A program made the position numbers and the translations under genes. A DNA stretch of 38,121 nucleotides from Thermoanaerobacterales bacterium UBA4877 (GTDB lineage: Bacteria; Bacillota; Thermoanaerobacteria; Thermoanaerobacterales; UBA4877): contig DHDL01000010.1 of the NCBI GenBank assembly GCA_002399345.1, forward strand, positions 27,256 to 65,376. Reading direction: 5' to 3'. Within the stretch, counting starts at the first letter, position 1. Each line of letters opens with the position of its first letter. Positions 22,490-30,780 of the stretch are shown here, piece by piece. Under the pieces are notes generated by a model that ran no database searches, had not been told where the DNA came from, and saw only the letters and a list, made by a program, of their open reading frames with translations.

Positions 22490-23872
22490 ATGACGCCTGA
22501 ACAGGTGGAACAGATGCAGGCAGGAATGATCCATGGACCGCTACTGCTTTTATTTCTTGTGTTAGCAATCGTTTTCATTATTTATTCTACATCAAAGTGG
22601 AAGCTGCACCCGTTTTTATCACTGATTTTTGCAGCATACGGAATGGCCTTTTTATCGGGAATGCCCCTTAAGTATGTAGGTACGGTCATATCCAGTGGAT
22701 TTGGTGATCTTATGACCAGTATAGGCTTGGTTATAGTATTTGGTACAATCATAGGAACGATTATAGAAAAGTCGGGAGCCGCACTTAAAATGGCTGATAC
22801 CATACTGGGCCTGGTCGGTGAGAAGCGCTCCGCATTAGCCATGTCCATAATAGGCTATATAACCAGCATACCGGTATTCTGCGACTCCGGTTTTGTAATT
22901 CTGACACCGCTTAATAAAGCTTTGGCGAAAAGATCCGGCATACCCCTGGCCACCATGGCTGTGGCACTCTCTACCGGGCTTTATGCAACACATACGTTGG
23001 TCCCGCCTACACCGGGACCTATAGCTGCGGCCGGGAATATAGGAGCAGATTTGGGACTTGTAATATTAATCGGTCTTATCGTATCCATACCTGCAGCACT
23101 GGTCGGCTTATGGTGGGCAAACAGAGTGGGCGGCAGCATAGAGATAGAAGGAGAAAGTGAGAACTTAAGCTACGAGGATCTTAAGAAGCAATATAAAAAT
23201 CTTCCCAACGCATGGCTGTCTTTTGCCCCCATAGTCGTTCCCATACTGCTCATTGCCCTTTCGTCAATAGCCAGTTTTACCGGATATGAGGGATTAGGTA
23301 GCCAGCTCATAGTATTTTTAGGTACTCCCATAAATGCATTGATGATTGGCGTGCTTCTTTCTTTCCTGCTCATGCCTAATTTCTCCGAAGAAACCATAAC
23401 CGGTTGGATAGGCAAGGGCATGGCGGATTCTGTAAACATACTGTTGATTACGGGAGCAGGCGGTACACTGGGTGCAGTACTTGCGAAGACACCGATGTCT
23501 GAGTACATCAAATCATTTGCTTCCAGCAGATTCACGGGTGCAATGGCTATTTTGCTGCTGTTTATAATTTCAGCGCTGTTAAAGACCGCACAAGGTTCGT
23601 CAACGGTTGCATTGGTTACGACATCCAGCATGATGGCCCCCATGCTCACACAACTGGGGTTAACAACACCTATTCAGTTAACACTAGCAGTCATGGCCAT
23701 CGGTGCCGGAGCTATGACTGTATCCCATGTAAACGATAGTTATTTCTGGGTGGTAAGCCAGTTTTCCGGCATGAAGGTGACCGATGCCTATAAGGCTCAG
23801 ACCATGGGCACCCTTCTTGAAGGGGTTACAGCTATAGCATTTACTCTGATACTGTATTTCATAATTGGATAG
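22490..23872 (+). CDS. GntP family permease (gluconate or glycerate)
   Basis: Twelve-helix H+ symporter for sugar acids. The 460-residue product has the family pattern ALSTGLYATHTLVPPTPGPIAA (about 158-179) and the late THSHVNDSYFWVV-like segment (SHVNDSYFWVV, about 410). Length is normal. A GGGAG site precedes the ATG; a TATAAT lies at 22449-22454 without a good -35. The next gene encodes glycerate 2-kinase 84 bases downstream, so the substrate is more likely D-glycerate, or an acid converted to it, than gluconate. That last step is inference. Confidence 0.9.
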   Translation: MTPEQVEQMQAGMIHGPLLLLFLVLAIVFIIYSTSKWKLHPFLSLIFAAYGMAFLSGMPLKYVGTVISSGFGDLMTSIGLVIVFGTIIGTIIEKSGAALKMADTILGLVGEKRSALAMSIIGYITSIPVFCDSGFVILTPLNKALAKRSGIPLATMAVALSTGLYATHTLVPPTPGPIAAAGNIGADLGLVILIGLIVSIPAALVGLWWANRVGGSIEIEGESENLSYEDLKKQYKNLPNAWLSFAPIVVPILLIALSSIASFTGYEGLGSQLIVFLGTPINALMIGVLLSFLLMPNFSEETITGWIGKGMADSVNILLITGAGGTLGAVLAKTPMSEYIKSFASSRFTGAMAILLLFIISALLKTAQGSSTVALVTTSSMMAPMLTQLGLTTPIQLTLAVMAIGAGAMTVSHVNDSYFWVVSQFSGMKVTDAYKAQTMGTLLEGVTAIAFTLILYFIIG

Positions 23873-23956
23873 GTATCCCTATTTAAAAAGATTTTACTAA
23901 AAATATATAGAATATCTAAAATAAAATAGAGGTATGGAAAGGGCGGTATGATTAAC

Positions 23957-25090
23957 ATGAAAGCAGTTATTTCTCCGGATTCATATAAGGGAAGTCTTAC
24001 ATCTAAACAGGTATGTGATGCCATAGCGGAGGGCCTTAAAAGGGCGGGGGGTTTTGATATAGATAAGATACCTATAGCGGACGGTGGCGAGGGTACGGTG
24101 GAGGCATTCATAACCGCGGTAGGCGGAGAGGTTGTACATACATCCGTTAAAGGACCGCTGGGAGTTACGCAGGATAGTTTTTATGGCATACTGAAAGACG
24201 GCAGATGTGTGGTGGAGATGGCCGCGGCATCCGGTCTTAATATGGTGCCGGAGGGGAAAAGAAATCCTCTTGTCACCACCACATATGGGACGGGAGAGAT
24301 TATAAAGGATGCGATAAAAAGAGGATGCAGGGATTTTATCATAGGCATTGGAGGGAGTGCCAGTAATGACTGCGGAGCAGGCATGCTGCAGGCGCTTGGC
24401 GTAAAGGTGCTTGATAAGAATGGTGATGAGATAGGGCGGGGCGGAGGACAACTTGACAGGGTTTGTTCATTGGATCTTTCGCATTTGAATAAGATGATCG
24501 CAGGTTGCCATTTTACTATAGCCAGTGATGTGGATAACCCGCTATGCGGTGAAAACGGTGCCTCGGCTGTTTATGGACCGCAGAAGGGCGCATCAAAGCA
24601 TATGATAGAAGTTCTGGATAGCAACCTCTGCCATTTTGCCAATGTTACGGCAAAAACCATTGGCAAGGACTGGCGGGACTACCCAGGAGCAGGCGCGGCA
24701 GGCGGCCTGGGTTTTGCATTTAAGGCTTTCTTGAATGCGGATATAAAGAGCGGCATAGATGTGGTGGTGCAGGCTACGCAGCTGGAGGATGTAATAAAGG
24801 ATTCGGATATTGTTTTTACCGGAGAGGGCAATACGGATTTTCAGACGGTAAGGTTTGGAAAGGCTCCGGCAGGTATTACAAAGTTAGCAAAAAAATACGG
24901 CAAGCCCGCGGTTATTATCTCGGGGGGCCTGGGCAGGGGATATAAGGAGCTGTATGATATCGGCGCCACTGCATTATTTTCCATTGCCGACCGGCCCATG
25001 AGCCTGGGAGAGGCAATGGACGGAGGATATGATCTTTTAAGGGACAGGGCCGAAGATATAGGAAGGCTGATAAAGAGTAACAGGAAGTGA
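23957..25090 (+). CDS. Glycerate 2-kinase (GarK/GlxK family)
   Basis: Cytoplasmic enzyme phosphorylating D-glycerate, feeding it into glycolysis as 2-phosphoglycerate. Start set at ATG 23957, 9 bases after GGGCGG; the in-frame ATG at 23948 touches that site. The 377-residue product opens with the family's SPDSYKGSLTS. It has PIADGGEGTVEAF (about 40-52), a GIGGSASNDCGAGMLQALG loop (about 134-152) and VFTGEGNTDFQT near residue 290. Length is normal (about 380). It follows GntP, with a terminator 130 bases downstream. Both act together in uptake and use of a sugar acid. Confidence 0.93.
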   Translation: MKAVISPDSYKGSLTSKQVCDAIAEGLKRAGGFDIDKIPIADGGEGTVEAFITAVGGEVVHTSVKGPLGVTQDSFYGILKDGRCVVEMAAASGLNMVPEGKRNPLVTTTYGTGEIIKDAIKRGCRDFIIGIGGSASNDCGAGMLQALGVKVLDKNGDEIGRGGGQLDRVCSLDLSHLNKMIAGCHFTIASDVDNPLCGENGASAVYGPQKGASKHMIEVLDSNLCHFANVTAKTIGKDWRDYPGAGAAGGLGFAFKAFLNADIKSGIDVVVQATQLEDVIKDSDIVFTGEGNTDFQTVRFGKAPAGITKLAKKYGKPAVIISGGLGRGYKELYDIGATALFSIADRPMSLGEAMDGGYDLLRDRAEDIGRLIKSNRK

Positions 25091-25219
25091 AAAAAGTAAT
25101 CTGGTCATGGAATTAATATTGAGATTTATATACTCACTTGGTGAATTAACACTAAACATTTTTGATAAGTTATATAAAAGCAGTAATATTTATGGTTATT
25201 AATAGGAAGATTAAATTTG

Positions 25220-25269
25220 TGAGGGATATAAGAGCCTTTATCAGTCGAAGCTCTTATACCCTCATTTTT
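25220..25269 (+). terminator. Terminator downstream of glycerate kinase
   Basis: Fifteen-pair stem TGAGGG(A)TATAAGAGC with GCTCTTATACCCTCA, one bulged A, followed by TTTTT. It lies 130 bases after the glycerate kinase stop; the DNA between is AT-rich and shows no gene. Confidence 0.85.
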
Positions 25270-25279
25270 AGTATGGTCT

Positions 25280-25307
25280 TTGACTTTTGCAGGGCAGTGG
25301 ATATCAT
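25280..25307 (+). promoter_or_regulatory. Candidate promoter of the xylose operon
   Basis: TTGACT (25280-25285) and TATCAT (25302-25307) are 16 bases apart, just after the previous terminator. Transcription from here would give a leader of about 180 bases before the first xyl gene. Confidence 0.55.
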
Positions 25308-25363
25308 ATTGGCATAATCGCCATTTTTGCAAGAAAGCAATAAGTATGCTAAATGTCCTATAG

Positions 25364-25389
25364 AATAAAAATTTGTGGGAATTTTTATT
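25364..25389 (+). other. AT stem-loop in the xylose leader, possible attenuator
   Basis: A stem of ten perfect A-T pairs (ATAAAAATT with AATTTTTAT, plus A25364-T25389) and a TGTGGG loop, running into a T-run (25388-25392). It lies directly before the ribosome site of the short leader frame at 25411. The all-AT stem makes strong termination doubtful. Confidence 0.4.
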
Positions 25390-25410
25390 TTTGAGGGAGG
25401 AGTTTTATAA

Positions 25411-25434
25411 TTGATGGCGAATGTTATTAATTAG
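25411..25434 (+). CDS. Possible seven-codon leader peptide
   Basis: TTG ATG GCG AAT GTT ATT AAT TAG, placed 8 bases after an excellent AGGGAGGAG site (25394-25402). Nothing else nearby uses that site. It ends one base before the operator dyad at 25435. Translation could couple to, or protect, the downstream leader. No codon bias towards one amino acid is seen, apart from two Asn. Confidence 0.35.
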   Translation: MMANVIN

Positions 25435-25463
25435 AAAGTTTGTTGAACCAACCAATAAACTTT
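25435..25463. promoter_or_regulatory. XylR-type operator
   Basis: Inverted repeat AAAGTTTGTT (25435-25444) and AATAAACTTT (25454-25463) with a 9-base centre, one mismatch in ten. It resembles the Bacillus xyl operator, whose half-sites are AGTTTGTT and AACAAACT. It lies 30 bases before the first xyl gene, and a XylR-like ROK repressor is encoded at the end of the operon. Binding here would block elongation from the promoter at 25280 or a closer undetected promoter. Confidence 0.65.
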
Positions 25464-25493
25464 AAACTTTATTATACTATGGAGGTGCTTACA

Positions 25494-26522
25494 ATGGAAA
25501 GGAAATTGAAAAATAGTGTTGGTATTTGGGCATTTGGATCCTCTGCAACAAGATTTGTACCTGATGGATATCATGTGGAAGTAGTGAAAGAGTCAATGGA
25601 GGCGAAGACCGAAAGAGTGGTAAAAGGTTTGGCGGATTATATCGATGGTCTTGAATATCATTATCCTAATGAGATCAATAGTAATAACTGTGAAGCTATT
25701 AAAGACATTGTTTATGGGAGCGGAAAGGATATATACTGTATTGCATTAGGACATCACACGAATCCAAGGTATGCTCTCGGATCTTTTATAAATCCTGATC
25801 CCAACATTAGACGTGAGGCCATTGATGTAGCAAAGGATGGTATAGATCTTGCTACTTCATTGCATGCAAATTTTATTATTTGGCCGGGCGGAGAGGGATA
25901 TAATTATCCGTTCCAGACAGATTACGAGAAGATGTGGACTCATTTCATTGATGCAATTGCCGATCTTACAAAACATGCAAATGAGAAGGGGGTTACCATA
26001 TTTCTTGAACATAAAAACAGCGAACCTGCTATGAAAATTGCAATGAGGAATATCGGTATGGTGATGTATGTTATAAACAAGGTAAAGGAAAGAGGTATTG
26101 ATACAACTAATCTGAAGGTGAATATGGATTGGCAGCATCTGATTATGAATGGAGAGAATTTAGCTGAGTATGTCAGACTGCTAGCTATGGAAGGGAAGTT
26201 AGGTCATCAGCATGCCAATAGTGGCTGGGGTTCTTTTGATGATGATAATATAGTGGGATCGCTGTGTTTTATGGAAACACTAGAACTGGCTAAAGAGCTT
26301 CAATTAGTAGGTTATGGAAGTAAGGGTGAGAGGATTGGTTATGATATGTTCCCATATACCGAAGATCAGATTGAAGCTGTAAAAGAAAGCGTTTTACAAT
26401 GGGAGTTTATATATGAACTAGCATCAAAGATTGACACAGATAGGCTATATGAAGCGAAAAAACATAAGGATGCCATAAAAGCGTATAAAGAGGTATACAA
26501 GGCCTTAGGCGCAAAAATGTAG
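25494..26522 (+). CDS. Xylose isomerase-like TIM-barrel enzyme, short type
   Basis: Predicted to convert D-xylose to D-xylulose, because it begins a xylose operon directly before xylulokinase (8-base gap). The start follows TGGAGGTG. The 342-residue product is a sugar isomerase/epimerase of the AP_endonuc_2 fold. Putative metal ligands are Glu in FLEHKNSEP, Asp and His in VNMDWQHLIMN, His in GHQHANSGWG, and Asp in the FDDDN that follows. It is not the classical 440-residue XylA found in most Firmicutes, whose opening is absent, and it is shorter than the 390-residue actinobacterial type. I assign activity by context and ligand pattern; another aldose-ketose pair is possible. Confidence 0.8.
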   Translation: MERKLKNSVGIWAFGSSATRFVPDGYHVEVVKESMEAKTERVVKGLADYIDGLEYHYPNEINSNNCEAIKDIVYGSGKDIYCIALGHHTNPRYALGSFINPDPNIRREAIDVAKDGIDLATSLHANFIIWPGGEGYNYPFQTDYEKMWTHFIDAIADLTKHANEKGVTIFLEHKNSEPAMKIAMRNIGMVMYVINKVKERGIDTTNLKVNMDWQHLIMNGENLAEYVRLLAMEGKLGHQHANSGWGSFDDDNIVGSLCFMETLELAKELQLVGYGSKGERIGYDMFPYTEDQIEAVKESVLQWEFIYELASKIDTDRLYEAKKHKDAIKAYKEVYKALGAKM

Positions 26523-26530
26523 GTGATAAA

Positions 26531-28018
26531 ATGTATTTTATGGGAATTGATGTTGGTACTTCGTCGGTTAAAGTGCTGGTAATGGATGAATATGGGAACA
26601 TAAAAGCAAGCGTTTCACAAGCCTATCCTATATTTTATCCAAGGCCAGACTGGGCCGAACAAAATCCAGAGGATTGGTGGAAAGCTACTAAACAATGTAT
26701 AAATAAGATGTTATCTATGTTTGATATTGACGCTGGAGATATAAAAGCTGTTGGAGTGACCGGACAGATGCATGGTCTCGTACTCATGGACTCTGATAAC
26801 AACTTAATAAGGCCTGCTATCCTGTGGAATGATCAGAGAACTAAGTCAGAGTGTGAATATATTATTGAAAAGGTCGGAAGAGAAAATTTATCTGAATTAA
26901 CAGGGAATACTGCTTTTACTGGTTTTACCGCACCAAAGATTTTATGGGTAAGAAACAATGAAGAATATAGCTATAAAAAGATTAGTCATATTCTTCTTCC
27001 TAAAGATTATATCAGGTATAAGCTCTCCGATGAATTTGCTACCGATGTATCTGATGCTTCCGGTACATTGTTGTTTGATGTAGAGCATAGAACTTGGTCC
27101 TTGGACATGTTGAGGTTACTGGACATACCGTTGTCGTGGTTACCGGAAAGCTATGAGTCTTCCCAAGCAGTTGGCTGTATAACCAAAAAAGCTGCTGCAG
27201 ATACCGGTCTTAACGAAGGAACTTTGGTAGTAGCAGGAGGTGGTGACCAGGCATGCGGAGCTATAGGGACCGGTACGGTAAATGATGGAGTCATCTCGGT
27301 TTCTCTTGGAACTTCAGGGGTGGTGTTTGCCAGCCGGGATTCTTATTCGGTTGATAAACTAAATAGGCTTCATACATTTTGCCATGCTGATAAAAGATGG
27401 TATGTTATGGGTGTCATGCTATCTGCTGCATCTTGCTTGAAGTGGTGGGTTGAAAATAACAGCCCTTATAACGTGGATGAACTTCTTAATATGGCTTCAA
27501 ATTCCAAGATTGGAGGAAATAGGCTGATTTTTCTACCATATATGATGGGGGAAAGAACGCCATACAGTGACCCTTGTGCCCGGGGCTGTTTAATAGGTCT
27601 CAATATGTTACATACAAGAGGAGATATAACCAGGGCAATAATGGAGGGTGTTGCTTATGGACTGAGGGACTCTTTTGAAATCATTAAGTCTATGGAGATA
27701 CCAATAAATGAAGTGAGACTTAGTGGTGGCGGTTCTAACAGTAGATTGTGGAGACAGATTATTTCAGATGTATTTGATACTAAGGTAGGGATTGTTAACA
27801 CATTAGAGGGACCGTCTTATGGTGCAGCAATTTTGTCTGCCGTTGGATATGGATATTATGATAATGTTGAACAGGCGTGTAGAAGTCTCATAAATGTCAG
27901 GGAGACTGTCTCTCCTATTAAAAATAATGTGGATATATATAATGATCTATATAGTATCTTTACAGGTCTATATAGAAGTTTGAAGGATACTTTTGCCGAT
28001 ATTTCTGCATTAAGCTAA
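26531..28018 (+). CDS. xylB: Xylulokinase
   Basis: Cytoplasmic FGGY-family kinase making D-xylulose 5-phosphate for the pentose phosphate pathway. The 495-residue product has MGIDVGTSSVKVLVMD (4-19), GVTGQMHGLVLMD (about 75-87), LWNDQRT, and the catalytic Asp in VVAGGGDQACGAIGTG (about 235-250). The late FGGY phosphate loop reads LSGGGSNSRLWRQI (about 395). The MHGL and GGGD motifs are those of xylulokinases. A TAGGTGAT site precedes the ATG. Length is normal. Confidence 0.94.
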   Translation: MYFMGIDVGTSSVKVLVMDEYGNIKASVSQAYPIFYPRPDWAEQNPEDWWKATKQCINKMLSMFDIDAGDIKAVGVTGQMHGLVLMDSDNNLIRPAILWNDQRTKSECEYIIEKVGRENLSELTGNTAFTGFTAPKILWVRNNEEYSYKKISHILLPKDYIRYKLSDEFATDVSDASGTLLFDVEHRTWSLDMLRLLDIPLSWLPESYESSQAVGCITKKAAADTGLNEGTLVVAGGGDQACGAIGTGTVNDGVISVSLGTSGVVFASRDSYSVDKLNRLHTFCHADKRWYVMGVMLSAASCLKWWVENNSPYNVDELLNMASNSKIGGNRLIFLPYMMGERTPYSDPCARGCLIGLNMLHTRGDITRAIMEGVAYGLRDSFEIIKSMEIPINEVRLSGGGSNSRLWRQIISDVFDTKVGIVNTLEGPSYGAAILSAVGYGYYDNVEQACRSLINVRETVSPIKNNVDIYNDLYSIFTGLYRSLKDTFADISALS

Positions 28019-28090
28019 AGGGGTGATATCTATAAATATATAAAGGGTATATGCAAGATAATTATACTATAGGGAAAGAGGTGTATAGTA

Positions 28091-29194
28091 ATGAGGAAAA
28101 CGCTATCAAATGTATTGCTTGCAATCCTACTTGTTTTAATGGTGGCAGTATCAATAGCAGGTTGTGCAAATACTGTAGGTAATGATGAGGTGTCTAAAGG
28201 TAAAGACCAGAGTACAACAACCGCAGCGAAAAAAGGAAAGATAAAAATTGGTCTAAGTATGGATGATCTAAGACTGGAAAGATGGCAGCATGACAAGGAT
28301 ACTTTTGTAAAAAAGGCAAATGAATTAGGTGCAGATGTTCTGGTGCAGTCAGCCAATGGTGATGATTCGACCCAGCTTTCGCAGGCGGAGAATTTGATCT
28401 CACAAGATATAAATGTTTTAGTCATAATAGCTCACAATGGTGATGCTTTGGCACCTGTGGTTGATGTGGCACATAAGGCAGGTGTAAAGGTACTTGCTTA
28501 TGACAGGATGATAACTAATGCTGATTTGGACGATTATATTTCTTTTGACAGTGTTAGAGTAGGTGAGTTACAAGCAGACGGGGTAGTTAAGGCAGCACCA
28601 AAGGGTAACTATTTCTTACTAGGCGGTTCTCCCACGGATAATAACGCAAAGCTTCTCAGACAAGGTCAATTGAAGGTTTTACAGCCACGTATAGACAAAG
28701 GCGATATAAAGGTTATAGGGGATCAATGGGTTAAAGATTGGCTGCCAGAAGAGGCATTAAAAATAATAGAAAATGCACTGACAGCAGCAAATAATGATAT
28801 TGATGCCGTTGTTGCTTCTAATGATAGCACTGCAGGAGGTGCGATTCAAGCTCTTGCAGCTCAGAAACTTGATGGGGAAGTGGCGGTTTCAGGACAGGAT
28901 GCTGATTTGGCAGCTTGCCAGAGAATCGTTGAAGGGAAACAAACAATGACAGTGTATAAGCCTATAAAAGAAATTGCTACAAAGGCCGCACAAACAGCTG
29001 TAGCAATGGCAAAGGGCAAGGATATCGCTGCAAATGGTAAAACTAATAATGGTAAAATTGATGTTCCGTCACTTTTACTTGATCCAATAGTTGTAAATAA
29101 AGATAATATGGTGGATACAGTTATAAAGGATGGTTTTCAGACATTAGAAAATGTATACAAGAATATTCCCAAAGAACAGTGGCCTCAGAAATAA
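28091..29194 (+). CDS. xylF: D-xylose ABC transporter substrate-binding lipoprotein
   Basis: Extracellular D-xylose receptor of the XylFGH importer. The 367-residue product has a lipoprotein signal ending SIAGC (Cys25), a Thr/Lys-rich linker, then a two-lobe Peripla_BP_4 domain. It matches XylF in IKIGLSMDDLRLERWQHD, in LAYDRMI and in SGQDADLAACQRIVEGKQ (about 290-310). The ribosome site is AAAGAGGTG. Seventy-two bases separate it from xylB. A strong stem-loop follows directly (29199-29229). Confidence 0.94.
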   Translation: MRKTLSNVLLAILLVLMVAVSIAGCANTVGNDEVSKGKDQSTTTAAKKGKIKIGLSMDDLRLERWQHDKDTFVKKANELGADVLVQSANGDDSTQLSQAENLISQDINVLVIIAHNGDALAPVVDVAHKAGVKVLAYDRMITNADLDDYISFDSVRVGELQADGVVKAAPKGNYFLLGGSPTDNNAKLLRQGQLKVLQPRIDKGDIKVIGDQWVKDWLPEEALKIIENALTAANNDIDAVVASNDSTAGGAIQALAAQKLDGEVAVSGQDADLAACQRIVEGKQTMTVYKPIKEIATKAAQTAVAMAKGKDIAANGKTNNGKIDVPSLLLDPIVVNKDNMVDTVIKDGFQTLENVYKNIPKEQWPQK

Positions 29195-29198
29195 TAAC

Positions 29199-29229
29199 AA
29201 TAGGGGGAATGTTTAGCCTTCCCCCTATT
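29199..29229 (+). other. Intercistronic stem-loop between xylF and xylG
   Basis: Perfect 11-pair stem AATAGGGGGAA/TTCCCCCTATT with a 9-base loop, 4 bases after the xylF stop and 18 before the xylG start. No T-run follows. Such hairpins after binding-protein genes often protect the 3' end of a shorter, more abundant mRNA, raising the binding protein above the membrane parts. Confidence 0.75.
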
Positions 29230-29247
29230 AATAAAGGCGGTGAGATG

Positions 29248-30780
29248 ATGAATGATTATTTGCTGCAAATGAAAAATATAACTAAGAATTTTGTCGGTGT
29301 AAGAGCGCTAAATAAAGTTTCTTTAAAGGTAAAACGAGGAGAAATTCATGCTCTCTGTGGTGAAAACGGTGCGGGGAAGTCTACATTGATGAAGATATTA
29401 AGTGGTATATATCCATACGGAACATATAACGGGGAGATTATTTTTAATGGCGAGAATCTGATGATTAGTAATATTAAAGATGCCGAGGAAAAGGGAATTG
29501 CCATAATACATCAGGAACTGGCTTTAATTAAAGAACTATCTGTAGCGGAAAATATTTTTATAGGCAACGAGCCGAATAAAAATGGGGTTATGGATTTTAA
29601 TGAGGTATATGTCCGTACGCTTAAGTTACTTAAAGAACTTGGGCTTAACATAAATCCATATACTAAAATAAAAGATCTGGGAATAGGTCAGCAGCAAATG
29701 ATAGAGATTGCTAAAGCATTATCAAGAAAGACAGACTTATTGATTCTTGATGAGCCAACTGCTCCGCTTACTGACCCTGAGGTTGAAATACTTATGAATA
29801 TTTTAAGACGAATGAAAAATAATGGGATGACTTGTATATACATTTCCCATAAGTTAGATGAAGTTTTTCAAATTGCGGACAATGTAACAGTATTACGAGA
29901 TGGTAATACTGTTGGTTCAGCTGATATAAAGGAAATAAATGAAGAAGAAATAATAAGGATGATGGTTGGTAGAGAGATAACAGATTTGTTCCCCAGAAGA
30001 GAGCATAATGTGGGTCAAGTGATACTTAAAGGTGTGGGGTTCAATGCCTATGGTATCCATACCGATAAAAAAGTTGTTAACGATATTAACTTTACATTAA
30101 GAGAGGGTGAAATACTTGGCATTGCAGGTTTAATCGGAGCGGGCAGGACTGAGTTGGTTTCAAGCGTATTTGGCTCGTATCCCAGTAGACATGAAGGTAA
30201 ATTGTACTTAAATGGCAGATTGATTCAAGTAAATAGCCCTAAGGATGCTATAAAGAATGGTATTTTTATGGTGCCGGAAGATAGAAAACGGCAAGGTCTC
30301 GTAGGCTCAATGAGTGTTAAAAAGAATATTACGTTGGCTACGATCAACAAGTACAATAAATCATTTGGTGAGGTGGATGAAATAGCGGAATCAGAGGACA
30401 TAAAGAAGTATGTGGACAGGCTTGAAATAAAAGTTTCTAGTTTTGATGATTTAGTAAATAAACTCAGCGGAGGAAATCAACAGAAGGTTGTTTTGGCAAA
30501 GGCATTATTAGCTGAGCCCAAAATACTTATTTTAGATGAACCAACAAGAGGTATTGATGTTGGTGCCAAATACGAAATATATAAGATAATGTTTGACCTG
30601 GTGGAAGAGGGAATATCTATAATTATGGTTTCTTCTGAGATCCCGGAGATATTGGGTATAAGTGACAGGATAATTGTTATGCATGAAGGTGAAATTACAG
30701 GAGAATTTGAAAATAATAATGTTACACAGGAAATGATAATGAGAAGTGCAATAGGAGGTGTAAGTAAAATTGATAAATAG
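29248..30780 (+). CDS. xylG: D-xylose ABC transporter ATP-binding protein
   Basis: Cytoplasmic ATPase with two ABC domains in tandem. Start set at ATG 29248, behind AGGCGGTGAG (29245 is also possible); the in-frame ATG at 29179 lies inside xylF. The 510-residue product has Walker A GENGAGKS in the first half with LLILDEPTAPL. In the second half lie GLIGAGRTE, the LSGGNQQKVVLAK signature and LILDEPTRGIDVG. The arrangement and length match XylG (about 510). It overlaps xylH by 11 bases. Confidence 0.94.
   Translation: MNDYLLQMKNITKNFVGVRALNKVSLKVKRGEIHALCGENGAGKSTLMKILSGIYPYGTYNGEIIFNGENLMISNIKDAEEKGIAIIHQELALIKELSVAENIFIGNEPNKNGVMDFNEVYVRTLKLLKELGLNINPYTKIKDLGIGQQQMIEIAKALSRKTDLLILDEPTAPLTDPEVEILMNILRRMKNNGMTCIYISHKLDEVFQIADNVTVLRDGNTVGSADIKEINEEEIIRMMVGREITDLFPRREHNVGQVILKGVGFNAYGIHTDKKVVNDINFTLREGEILGIAGLIGAGRTELVSSVFGSYPSRHEGKLYLNGRLIQVNSPKDAIKNGIFMVPEDRKRQGLVGSMSVKKNITLATINKYNKSFGEVDEIAESEDIKKYVDRLEIKVSSFDDLVNKLSGGNQQKVVLAKALLAEPKILILDEPTRGIDVGAKYEIYKIMFDLVEEGISIIMVSSEIPEILGISDRIIVMHEGEITGEFENNNVTQEMIMRSAIGGVSKIDK

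Noticed and set aside
26384..26400. Catabolite-response (cre) site inside the isomerase gene (AGAAAGCGTTTTAC)
   Set aside because: Three mismatches to the consensus at fixed end positions. The core AAAGCGTT alone is not enough.
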